Source of the DNA: a virus
DNA length: 29,867 nucleotides
Direction: 5' to 3' (one strand)
IMG/VR virus record: IMGVR_UViG_3300025133_000446
Location: 1-29,867 of that record
Position numbers and translations under genes: made by a program. A model generated the notes under the pieces. That model saw only the letters and a list, made by a program, of their open reading frames with translations, was not told where the DNA came from and made no database searches. This document shows, one piece after another, positions 23,672 through 29,803 of this stretch (the first letter of the stretch is position 1; each line of letters opens with the position of its first letter).

Positions 23672-24465
23672 AAATGGAAAACACAAATTTGAAGTTTGAC
23701 TATTTTTCTCGCGTTGGCATTTCTGCAACATTATTAAAATCAATCATAAAACAATCGCCAGTACACGCAGCAACCCGAATGCGAACCTTCAAGCCATCGC
23801 CAACGATGAACCTTGGCACGGCTGCACATTGCGCAATCCTTGAACCCCATCGCTACAATGAGTTGATTGCCATTTGCCCAGATTGCGACAGGCGAACAAA
23901 AACGGGCAAAGCAGAATACGCTTCGTTTGTTGAAAGTGCTGGCAAAAAGACGGTTATCAAATACGACCAGCATGAAGCAGTAATAGCAATGGCAAATGCG
24001 GTTGATGAACATGAACACGCTACTGAATTGATGCAGGATACAAAGCGCGAAGTTGAAATTGATTTTGCATTTGATGGCGAAACGTGCAAGGCAAAAATTG
24101 ATGCAGTCAAGGGTGATAATACAATTATTGATATTAAAACAACCATTGATGCAAGCCCAGATGCCTTTGCAAGACAATCTGCAAGTTTGTTTTATCAAAT
24201 GCAAATGGCGTGGTACGCGAAGGCAATTGGTAGCAGTTGGAAAACGTGCAACTGTTATGTAATTGCGGTTGAAAATACAGAGCCTTATGGCGTTGCTGTT
24301 TATCGCTATGATGTTGATGTACTCGATAACGGCTGGAAGTTATGCTGTAGGGCATTACGACAATGGCGCGATTACAACGCAACAATTTCAAAAAATGAAA
24401 CGCCAAAAGCGTATGGCGATTGTGTTTACGATATTGAATTGCCCGCGTGGGCAGAAAGGGTTTGA
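23668..24465 (+). CDS. RecE-like PD-(D/E)XK exonuclease
   Basis: The 265-residue protein matches the PDDEXK_1/RecE C-terminal nuclease: 'NLGTAAHCAILEPHRY' at 48-63, KIDAV at 143-147 (D145) and IIDIKTT at 153-159 (D155, K157), then 'FARQSASLFYQMQMAWY'. Such enzymes chew double-stranded ends to produce 3' overhangs for annealing proteins. Together with Sak4 and the DUF669 SSB it completes a phage recombination set. A second in-frame ATG at 23674 is possible as start. Confidence 0.86.
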   Translation: MKMENTNLKFDYFSRVGISATLLKSIIKQSPVHAATRMRTFKPSPTMNLGTAAHCAILEPHRYNELIAICPDCDRRTKTGKAEYASFVESAGKKTVIKYDQHEAVIAMANAVDEHEHATELMQDTKREVEIDFAFDGETCKAKIDAVKGDNTIIDIKTTIDASPDAFARQSASLFYQMQMAWYAKAIGSSWKTCNCYVIAVENTEPYGVAVYRYDVDVLDNGWKLCCRALRQWRDYNATISKNETPKAYGDCVYDIELPAWAERV

Positions 24466-24466
24466 A

Positions 24467-24877
24467 ATGAATAAAGAAAAACTAAACGAACAACGGGTTA
24501 AGCAGGAAGGGCTTATTCAGTCACTTGCAAATCAACAAACGGTTTTGCACAAATCGCGCGTTGATGTGTATTCGCTATTGAGCGAAGGATGCCTGTATGA
24601 AGTACACGTTGAAACAGAAAACTACAGTAAAACGCGCGAAGAATTGAACTGTTCGCCAAATGTTGTTGGGGTTTGGCACGTTCCCAGTATCTTGGGCAGA
24701 TTAGAGCGTTTGACAAATCCTCAAGAAGTTACATTGATTGCAAATGAATTGATGTATGAACTGTATGAAATTACACCGTACGTGGCTACAGATTTTGGTT
24801 TACAACTTGATGAACCTGAATCGGGTGACCAAGATGCTGCGGATGATATGAAAGAAAGGGAGTTTTTGAATGATTGA
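24467..24877 (+). CDS. Unknown acidic protein (136 residues)
   Basis: The product is soluble, with an N-terminal helix (MNKEKLNEQRVKQEGLIQSLANQQTVL) and an acidic tail rich in Asp/Glu ('DEPESGDQDAADDMKERE'). The pattern 'VPSILGRLERLTNPQEVTLIANELMYEL' looks helical. No family recognised. It starts one base after the exonuclease stop, with GAAAGGG upstream, so it is part of the same operon. The frame is open further upstream, but that part only shadows the exonuclease gene. Confidence 0.65.
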   Translation: MNKEKLNEQRVKQEGLIQSLANQQTVLHKSRVDVYSLLSEGCLYEVHVETENYSKTREELNCSPNVVGVWHVPSILGRLERLTNPQEVTLIANELMYELYEITPYVATDFGLQLDEPESGDQDAADDMKEREFLND

Positions 24878-25013
24878 CAAAACAACAGAAAAACTAGGTT
24901 GCGTGGGGTTGTTTTTTGTAGTGTTTGCAACACTTTTAATGCTTGCAGTACGGGGCTTTGCATTTGGTGTTGGTGTGTATTTTGCGTTTCGCGTTTTGGG
25001 AGTTGAAATATGA
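24870..25013 (+). CDS. Small membrane protein (47 residues)
   Basis: After a short polar start (MIDKTTEKLG) the product is one long hydrophobic segment (GLFFVVFATLLMLAV) and a second semi-hydrophobic part. GGGAG lies about eight bases before the ATG. It overlaps the upstream stop by eight bases and the next start by ATGA, which supports a real gene. A membrane-directed early function such as exclusion is possible, but nothing shows it. Confidence 0.55.
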   Translation: MIDKTTEKLGCVGLFFVVFATLLMLAVRGFAFGVGVYFAFRVLGVEI

Positions 25014-25204
25014 AGAACAGTATATTTTTCTCAAAAACGTACGAAGAAATGCAGGTTGCAATCGCAATAAAAAAAGCAAACGATTATGAAAACGGAACAA
25101 CAAAATGGCAATTTGATAAACTGCGCAAGCGAATTATTGAACTTGAAAGTGAACTTGAAAAAATGAAAGGCGTAACGAATGAACGAAATAGAAACAACAA
25201 TTGA
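25010..25204 (+). CDS. Short coiled-coil protein (64 residues)
   Basis: The product is mostly charged helix; the second half (QFDKLRKRIIELESELEKMK) has a clear heptad pattern, so it probably dimerises or binds a partner helix. The ATG overlaps the upstream stop (ATGA) and the 3' end overlaps the next gene by 26 bases. Confidence 0.58.
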   Translation: MKNSIFFSKTYEEMQVAIAIKKANDYENGTTKWQFDKLRKRIIELESELEKMKGVTNERNRNNN

Positions 25205-25706
25205 CAGGAGTGCAGAATGGAAAAAAACGCTTGAACTTATGGCGGGGCTTTTTCCAAAGTGGGCGGTTACGCCACAACAATTTAATTCGTGGAAGGAACA
25301 ATTCGGGATGCTAAACCCAGAGTGGTTTCGTGAAGCATTGAAAGTTGTATACCATCGCTATAATTCTGAAACGCCAAAACCCAAATGGGTGGCGGATGCG
25401 TTCAAAGAGGTACGTGCTGGGCATCGCGGCGTACCTTTAACCGAAAGCGATAGCGCAGAATCGCAACGGCAAAAAGCAATACAAGAACGAAAAGAAGAAG
25501 AATATCAAGTGAATTTGGAACGCGAAAACGCTTGGCTGGTTGTTGCAAGTTGGGATAACGAAGAACGAATAAACTGGGCTACACAATTCAAAGAACGATT
25601 TGAGGGGATTGCAGAACTTAACGATACGGCGAATATGAATACATGGTCTAAAACATTTGCACAATTTGTAAAAGCATTTCGGGTAGTTGAGGAACGAAAC
25701 GCATGA
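25179..25706 (+). CDS. Possible helicase-loader-like replication accessory protein
   Basis: The 175-residue protein has an N-terminal helical region ('LELMAGLFPKWAVTPQQFNSWKEQFG', 'FREALKVVYHRY', 'PKPKWVADAFKEV', about 18-82) that resembles the N-terminal domain of phage helicase loaders/inhibitors of the G39P type. A charged helix (95-115) and a C-terminal helical domain follow. This assignment is by pattern only. Its place in the replication block and the absence of a phage helicase make a loader for the host helicase attractive. ATGA overlap joins it to the next gene. Confidence 0.45.
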   Translation: MNEIETTIDRSAEWKKTLELMAGLFPKWAVTPQQFNSWKEQFGMLNPEWFREALKVVYHRYNSETPKPKWVADAFKEVRAGHRGVPLTESDSAESQRQKAIQERKEEEYQVNLERENAWLVVASWDNEERINWATQFKERFEGIAELNDTANMNTWSKTFAQFVKAFRVVEERNA

Positions 25707-26107
25707 ACGGAATAAAATCAAGCAAGGCAACAACACCATTTTCAAAGTTGTCGCAACGTTGCCAAAATATTTTGATTGAAATGAAAAAAAAAGAATGGAC
25801 AAGCAGAATTGAAATATCAAAAACCTTAGATATAACAGTTGCGCAAATAACTTCATCAATGGAGTTATTGAAATACCACGGCTATAAATTTGATTCGCGC
25901 ATAATTGAAAATAAAAATTATTATGAATACAGGTTTACGGATGGTGAACAACGTGAGCAGGTTCAAAGGCTTGCCACACGAAGCGTAAACGCCAGCCTAG
26001 AGCGTTTGATAATCGAAATGAACCGTATCCGCAATACGTCAAACGAGCGCGGTATACGCAAAATAGCGAGTAATGCGCTTGAAGCGTGCGGTTTATTGAC
26101 GGATTAG
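25703..26107 (+). CDS. Winged-helix DNA-binding protein (134 residues)
   Basis: Residues 13-80 ('LSQRCQNILIEMKKKEWTSR', 'IEISKTLDITVAQITSSMELLKYHGY', then strands 'YYEYRFTDG') form a good winged helix-turn-helix pattern. The C-terminal part is a helical tail. It may regulate the phage's early genes. It is the last gene before an intergenic region with TATAAT and an inverted repeat, so it could act there. ATGA overlap with the upstream gene. Confidence 0.62.
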   Translation: MNGIKSSKATTPFSKLSQRCQNILIEMKKKEWTSRIEISKTLDITVAQITSSMELLKYHGYKFDSRIIENKNYYEYRFTDGEQREQVQRLATRSVNASLERLIIEMNRIRNTSNERGIRKIASNALEACGLLTD

Positions 26108-26164
26108 GGCGGGTTTTGTACCTTTTCGCTGAATAATGACAAAAAAATGGTAAAATTGCCACAT

Positions 26165-26197
26165 ATTGGCTACATTGAGCCGATAAGTTTGTATAAT
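26165..26197 (+). promoter_or_regulatory. Candidate promoter with an operator-like inverted repeat
   Basis: ATTGGCT (26165-26171) and AGCCGAT (26178-26184) form a seven-pair inverted repeat (one G-T pair), followed after seven bases by a perfect TATAAT (26192-26197). No clear -35 is present at normal distance; the dyad covers where an activator or repressor would bind. It drives the small genes from 26241. Confidence 0.5.
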
Positions 26198-26240
26198 GGA
26201 AAGCATGTCAAACGAACAAACAACAAAAGGAAACGAAACA

Positions 26241-26402
26241 ATGAACAAACTAAACATCATCATCAAAAAGAACAGAAGCAACAAAGAAGTGGCATTCAAG
26301 ATTGTGCGAAGTTGTGGTCAACTTCTCAAAAGAAGAATGAAATTAAACGATGCGTACTTCATGCTCGCAAACGGTTCAGCAAGAATCGCAAAAGATTTTT
26401 GA
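26241..26402 (+). CDS. Small basic protein (53 residues), unknown
   Basis: The product (MNKLNIIIKKNRSNKEVAFK...) is basic, with a helix near 'EVAFKIVRSCGQLLKRRMKLNDAYFML'. Not recognised. In-frame ATGs also occur at 26196 and 26205; I chose 26241 because AAGGA at 26227-26231 lies nine bases upstream and because 26196 falls within the promoter box. Confidence 0.48.
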   Translation: MNKLNIIIKKNRSNKEVAFKIVRSCGQLLKRRMKLNDAYFMLANGSARIAKDF

Positions 26403-26437
26403 ACAAACACAAACCCCAAAACGAAAGGCAAAACAAA

Positions 26438-26746
26438 ATGACAAACGAAACAACAAACAAAGAAACAATCGACACAATCAGTCTTTCGCAGTTGGTTGAT
26501 ATTGTTGAACAGGCAGAGGATGAAATCCTTGAAGAAACAGATGAAACAATGGCTTTTCTTCGTATGAAGAATTATCAACAATTGAGTATGCTTCTCGACT
26601 ATTTGCGAATGGCAAAAAGAGCAACAGGTGAACGACAGCAAATGATTTTGGAATATGCCAAGAAGCACTACAAAAGTTTGTACACTCGGCAACAGCAAAA
26701 AGTCGAGTTCATACAGCCTCTTTTACGCAGCGTATCTTTTACTTAA
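26438..26746 (+). CDS. Small helical protein (102 residues), unknown
   Basis: The product starts MTNETTNKETID, similar in style to the Asn/Thr-rich starts of the genes at 16992 and 17354, then is helical ('LSQLVDIVEQAEDEILEETDE' and further). ACGAAAGG lies nine bases before the ATG at 26438. No family recognised. The open frame extends upstream but that part is not plausible coding sequence. Confidence 0.58.
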   Translation: MTNETTNKETIDTISLSQLVDIVEQAEDEILEETDETMAFLRMKNYQQLSMLLDYLRMAKRATGERQQMILEYAKKHYKSLYTRQQQKVEFIQPLLRSVSFT

Positions 26747-26779
26747 TAAACCGCCGAAAAACAGAAAGGGAAAATGAAA

Positions 26780-27034
26780 ATGGAACAAAGAAAATATGAC
26801 ATCAAAGGCATGACCGTCAATGGAAGGGAATTGCTTGCACTGATGGGTAATTCATTTGGAATCAGCGGTGGGGCTTGGCTAGATGAGAAGAATGTTCATA
26901 ATCTCACAGACAAAGCAATTGAAGGAATTGTTTTTATGTTGTGGACTATGAAGAATCTTCCACCAGACAAAGAAAAAGACAAGCAACTGGTGTTGAAAGA
27001 ACTTGGCAATGGGTTGTGGGAAGATAATGAATAA
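26780..27034 (+). CDS. Small protein (84 residues), unknown
   Basis: The product has 'YDIKGMTVNGRELLALMGN', a helix-containing centre and 'KQLVLKELGNGLWEDNE' at the end. No family recognised. AAAGGG is three bases from the ATG at 26774 and nine from 26780, so I chose the second. The leader (AATAAACCGCCG) recurs after this gene's own stop. Confidence 0.55.
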   Translation: MEQRKYDIKGMTVNGRELLALMGNSFGISGGAWLDEKNVHNLTDKAIEGIVFMLWTMKNLPPDKEKDKQLVLKELGNGLWEDNE

Positions 27035-27066
27035 ACCGCCGCAAGGCACAACGAAAGGATAGCACA

Positions 27067-27156
27067 ATGAAATATTTGAAATTATTACTTGAAGCCACAA
27101 TAGAATTTTTAACGGTGGGGTTGAGCAGCAGACCACATAACGGCGGTGAAAAATGA
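27067..27156 (+). CDS. Very short coupled reading frame (29 residues)
   Basis: ACGAAAGG (27051-27058) stands eight bases before the ATG, and the TGA overlaps the next gene's ATG (ATGA). The product starts MKYLKLLLEATIEFLTVGL. The perfect early-gene ribosome site argues that it is translated; it may be a real small amphipathic peptide or only a coupling leader for the gene at 27153. Confidence 0.42.
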   Translation: MKYLKLLLEATIEFLTVGLSSRPHNGGEK

Positions 27157-27470
27157 AAACAGCAATTTATTCAATTCAATACAGCAATTGCAAAGAACAA
27201 CCAAAATGCTTTATTCAACACAGACCAGCATTAGCCTGTTTTAATCGTGAGGCTAGCCGTCTAAGAAAGGGCGATGTATCTTGGGGTTCTGTTAGGCTGG
27301 TTAAATGGGAAGCAACAGGAACGCCGCGCAGCGTTGCAAGTGCAATGGTTGAAATTGGTTCAGCGATTTCGGGTGGTATTCCAATTCGACAAATAAACAA
27401 TCAGGCGATTGTGCAAATGGCAAAAATAGAATCGTGGATTCTCCAAGAACAGGTAAGTATTTTGGCGTAA
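27153..27470 (+). CDS. Unknown protein (105 residues), last gene of the early block
   Basis: The product (MKTAIYSIQYSNCKEQPKCF...) has a beta-like N-terminus and an amphipathic helix in the C-terminal half ('PRSVASAMVEIGSAISGG'). No family recognised. It lacks its own clear ribosome site and is coupled to the short frame before it (ATGA). A TATAAT, a dyad and a terminator follow its stop. Confidence 0.58.
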   Translation: MKTAIYSIQYSNCKEQPKCFIQHRPALACFNREASRLRKGDVSWGSVRLVKWEATGTPRSVASAMVEIGSAISGGIPIRQINNQAIVQMAKIESWILQEQVSILA

Positions 27471-27480
27471 TCTGTTAGAA

Positions 27481-27507
27481 TATAATTGGTATCGGTATAC
27501 GCGATAC
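27481..27507 (+). promoter_or_regulatory. TATAAT box followed by an operator-like dyad
   Basis: A perfect TATAAT (27481-27486) is followed by GTATCG (27489-27494), GTATAC (27495-27500, itself a palindrome) and CGATAC (27502-27507), an inverted repeat over the expected transcription start. TGTTA/TAACA at 27473 and 27510 flank it. A -35 is not evident. This looks like a repressible start site upstream of the terminator and the sigma-like gene. Confidence 0.45.
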
Positions 27508-27517
27508 TTTAACATAT

Positions 27518-27574
27518 CCCCCTTGACCCCTGCCGAGTTTTTTCGTTTACTTGGTAGGGGTTCTTTTTTGGGGG
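27518..27574 (+). terminator. Intrinsic terminator before the sigma-like gene
   Basis: ACCCCTGCC (27526-27534) pairs with GGTAGGGGT (27553-27561), nine pairs with one G-T, followed by TTCTTTTTT. An outer CCCCC (27518-27522)/GGGGG (27570-27574) can extend it, with a second T-run after it (27582-27589). It would end early transcription, or attenuate the promoter just upstream. Confidence 0.68.
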
Positions 27575-27638
27575 CATTATATTTTTTTTAATGTGCAATA
27601 ATAAAATAGCCGAAACGTATATTATTGGAGTAATTAAA

Positions 27639-28151
27639 ATGGCAGAAATTAGGGGAATTGATGTAAACGAAATTTCAAACGCTGCGTTGCGCTGGGCAAA
27701 ACACGCGCAACATCGCCACGGTTACGGAAAATGGGAACTGGACGAATTGCACAATGAGGCGTTTATTATTACTGCGCACTTGGTTGAATCTGGACGTTAC
27801 GACCCCACCAAGGCGAAGTTGATTACGTTTCTATCTTACGCATTACCTTTTGAAGTTAGGCGAAAATATAGGCGTATGAATGGCGAAAGATTGCTTACAA
27901 ATAAAGAAGGCAAAAAAGAATACCAGCGCAAAGAATATGTTAGCAGTGATATAATTGAATCGGCGGAAACCAATTATGATGGTACACTACAAACAATTGA
28001 ACCCAAGCCAAATAGCGAATGGGCAAGGGCTAGGATTGCAGGGTTTACGGCTAGGGAATTGACAAAACGCGGGCTGAGTTACAAACAACAAAAACAACAG
28101 GCGGAGCAATTCAGAAATGACCAACGGAAATCAAAAGGGCAAACGCGGTGA
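27639..28151 (+). CDS. Sigma-70-like phage transcription factor
   Basis: The 170-residue protein resembles sigma region 2 at about 33-79 ('ELDELHNEAFIITAHLVESG', 'YDPTKAKLITFLSYALPFEVRRKYRR'). A weak region-4-like helical pair follows near 'ARARIAGFTARELTKRGLSYKQQKQQAEQF'. It could redirect host RNA polymerase to late promoters. It is the first gene after a terminator and precedes lysis, packaging and structural genes, the right place for a late regulator. I chose ATG 27639 with TTGGAG eight bases upstream; an ATG at 27591 has no site. Confidence 0.68.
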   Translation: MAEIRGIDVNEISNAALRWAKHAQHRHGYGKWELDELHNEAFIITAHLVESGRYDPTKAKLITFLSYALPFEVRRKYRRMNGERLLTNKEGKKEYQRKEYVSSDIIESAETNYDGTLQTIEPKPNSEWARARIAGFTARELTKRGLSYKQQKQQAEQFRNDQRKSKGQTR

Positions 28152-28458
28152 ACGGTTTGTTGCGCAATGGCTTAGGGATTCTTTTGGATGTAAAGCGCGG
28201 CGGGGGAAACAATACTGTGGGCTAGAAGGAAATGCCGATGTGGTTGGCGGGTTTCCAAACACGCACTGCGAAGTTAAATTTGTGGAATCCCTGAATTTGT
28301 ACAAGGCAATGCATCAAGCAATAAACGAATGTGGGCAGTCAATACCGTATGTTGCACATAAAAAAAATCGGCAAGAACTCTTGATAACAGTACGCGCAAA
28401 AGATTTATTAGCATTTTCTTTGGCAGTGGTCGAGCAAGATGCGATAAACAAACGATGA
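28117..28458 (+). CDS. Hjc-like PD-(D/E)XK resolvase or endonuclease
   Basis: The 113-residue protein has the nuclease residues E12 (GKRGERF), D41 (GNADVVG) and E52-V-K54 (HCEVK), the pattern of archaeal Hjc-like Holliday-junction resolvases and related small phage nucleases. It would resolve branched concatemers before packaging. The start overlaps the sigma-like gene by 35 bases, with GGAG at 28102-28105. The stop overlaps the next gene (ATGA). Confidence 0.78.
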   Translation: MTNGNQKGKRGERFVAQWLRDSFGCKARRGKQYCGLEGNADVVGGFPNTHCEVKFVESLNLYKAMHQAINECGQSIPYVAHKKNRQELLITVRAKDLLAFSLAVVEQDAINKR

Positions 28459-28676
28459 CAAAAGATAATCAAAATGGTTGGGGCGAACATAAGCGCCTCG
28501 TTTTACATAGGCTTGGAGCAATAGAAAATGATTTACACACAATTGAAAAGCGCTTGGCACGAATGGAAAAACAAATGGCAGTGCAAGCAAGCCAAGCGCG
28601 TTTGGTTGCTGGTGCAATCGGCGCAGTTGCGGGTTTGTTACCTGCTGTTATTACCATTATTGTTAGCAGGTTGTAG
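28455..28676 (+). CDS. XhlA-like membrane protein, candidate lysis accessory
   Basis: The 73-residue protein has a coiled-coil-like segment (about 12-45, 'LHTIEKRLARMEKQMAVQ') and one C-terminal membrane span (50-71, 'VAGAIGAVAGLLPAVITIIVS'), the build of XhlA-type proteins that work with holins. The last half of the gene is also read in a second frame by the next gene (28528 on), so these bases code twice. ATGA overlap with the resolvase gene. Confidence 0.65.
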   Translation: MTKDNQNGWGEHKRLVLHRLGAIENDLHTIEKRLARMEKQMAVQASQARLVAGAIGAVAGLLPAVITIIVSRL

Positions 28677-29034
28677 CATGTTTGATTTTATGACAACAAA
28701 CAAGCCCACGTTTGCGGATGATATGCAAGAACTTGTTGTGGATACTGCGCAGCACGCAACGCAGGAACTGGCTGTTCTTTCTTGGGTTGGTGGATTGGCA
28801 ACAATGGCGGGCGTTGTCGCGCTAGTTATTACGCGCGGTGCAATGGGAATGCGTGCAATCATCATTGGGTGTTTGCTTATTGTGTTAAACTTTGCCATAG
28901 CGAATTATCTTTCTTGGATTTTGGTGCCTGTTCTTGTAGCAACTGGCGCAATTAGTTTATCTTGGTCGTATGTTACGATTAAAGAAATGTTACTTAAAAA
29001 AAAGGAATGCGAACATGATGTTAGCAACGATTAG
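28528..29034 (+). CDS. Lipobox-bearing, multi-span membrane protein, candidate holin/lysis protein
   Basis: In the 168-residue frame, a basic hydrophobic segment (35-48) runs into LLAGC (45-49), a lipoprotein signal peptidase II motif with C49. Three membrane spans follow (about 83-101, 107-126, 128-148), then a Lys-rich end. The start is uncertain: ATG 28528, TTG 28606, or ATG 28678, which would drop the lipobox. If the lipobox is used, its signal lies in another frame within the XhlA-like gene, like the nested Rz/Rz1 spanin genes. Three spans suggest a holin. Confidence 0.6.
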   Translation: MIYTQLKSAWHEWKNKWQCKQAKRVWLLVQSAQLRVCYLLLLPLLLAGCSMFDFMTTNKPTFADDMQELVVDTAQHATQELAVLSWVGGLATMAGVVALVITRGAMGMRAIIIGCLLIVLNFAIANYLSWILVPVLVATGAISLSWSYVTIKEMLLKKKECEHDVSND

Positions 29035-29137
29035 TGATATGTTGGGGAATATGTGGTGGACGGCTCTGGTGGGTGTGGTTTGTTTTGTTGGCGGTGTGTA
29101 TTTTTCATCAACAATAAAAAGTAAGATGGGCAGATAA
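29015..29137 (+). CDS. Small membrane protein (40 residues)
   Basis: MMLATISDMLGNMWWTALVG... has one clear membrane span (14-30, 'WWTALVGVVCFVGGVYF') and a short basic end. AAAGG lies about ten bases upstream of the ATG, and it overlaps the previous gene's end by 20 bases. In a lysis cassette a short second membrane protein may be an antiholin or small holin, but this is a guess from position. Confidence 0.55.
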   Translation: MMLATISDMLGNMWWTALVGVVCFVGGVYFSSTIKSKMGR

Positions 29138-29142
29138 ACCAA

Positions 29143-29430
29143 ATGCCAAATGGCGAACCAGAAAAATACGCTGTTAAGGTTGACCATTTAGGCGCAATAA
29201 TTCCTGCACCAACAAAAGAACTATTGGAAGAGGTAGCGCGTGGGGTTCATTTAGCGGTTGCTGGTTCTGCGATGGTTGATATGCAAGACAAAGACAACCC
29301 CCTACCAAATTGGGATACGCTGCCCGATAACGTTAAGAACTATTGGAGAGAGGGCGCACGATGTTCGTACGCGATTATCGCATTACACGGCGGTGGTTCG
29401 GTTGAACAACTGAAGCCAGATGCCAAGTAG
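29143..29430 (+). CDS. Unknown protein with a W..LP..VK..W motif (95 residues)
   Basis: The protein has an amphipathic helix (KELLEEVARGVHLAVAGSAM, 25-44) and NWDTLPDNVKNYWRE at 56-70. The last resembles a segment of RyR-type domains and of small phage proteins with 'W..LP..VK..W', but the match is short. It sits between the membrane proteins and the HNH gene and overlaps the latter by eleven bases. Confidence 0.6.
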   Translation: MPNGEPEKYAVKVDHLGAIIPAPTKELLEEVARGVHLAVAGSAMVDMQDKDNPLPNWDTLPDNVKNYWREGARCSYAIIALHGGGSVEQLKPDAK

Positions 29431-29803
29431 ACCGCGAACATTCTGCATCAACGGTTGCAAAGCACAATCAATATCAGACTCCCGATTGTGTGCAACCTGC
29501 GATGCAGTGCGGCAGAAAAAGATAGATGCAAGGCGGGCGGTAATTGCGAAGAAACGTACAGCAAGGTTTGGTACATCGCGCGAACAAGGTTACGATTGGC
29601 AGTGGGAAAAAGTGTCTAAGCACGTAAGGCGAAACGAACCAATTTGCCGAATGTGCAAGAATGCACTAGCCAGTTGCGTTGACCATATCGTGCCGATTAA
29701 ACAGGGTGGTGAACGTTTAGCAATTGATAACTTGCAGCCATTATGCCACAAATGCCACGCCGTCAAGACCGCACAGGACGTTAGCCGATACAAAGTGGTA
29801 TGA
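29420..29803 (+). CDS. HNH endonuclease (packaging-associated)
   Basis: The 127-residue protein has an N-terminal four-Cys cluster (C9, C13, C24, C27), then the HNH core: CRMC at 76-79, DHI at 88-90 (H89), N104 and CHKCH at 109-113. Such HNH proteins next to terminase genes are needed for terminase cutting in HK97-like phages. The next gene downstream across the window join is the small terminase, which fits this role. Its TGA overlaps the ATG of that gene. Confidence 0.88.
   Translation: MPSRPRTFCINGCKAQSISDSRLCATCDAVRQKKIDARRAVIAKKRTARFGTSREQGYDWQWEKVSKHVRRNEPICRMCKNALASCVDHIVPIKQGGERLAIDNLQPLCHKCHAVKTAQDVSRYKVV

Noticed and set aside
27471-27638. Intergenic dyads considered as a tRNA gene
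   Set aside because: No cloverleaf with T-loop GTTC..A or acceptor stem; the inverted repeats fit an operator and a terminator. I saw no tRNA elsewhere in the window either.
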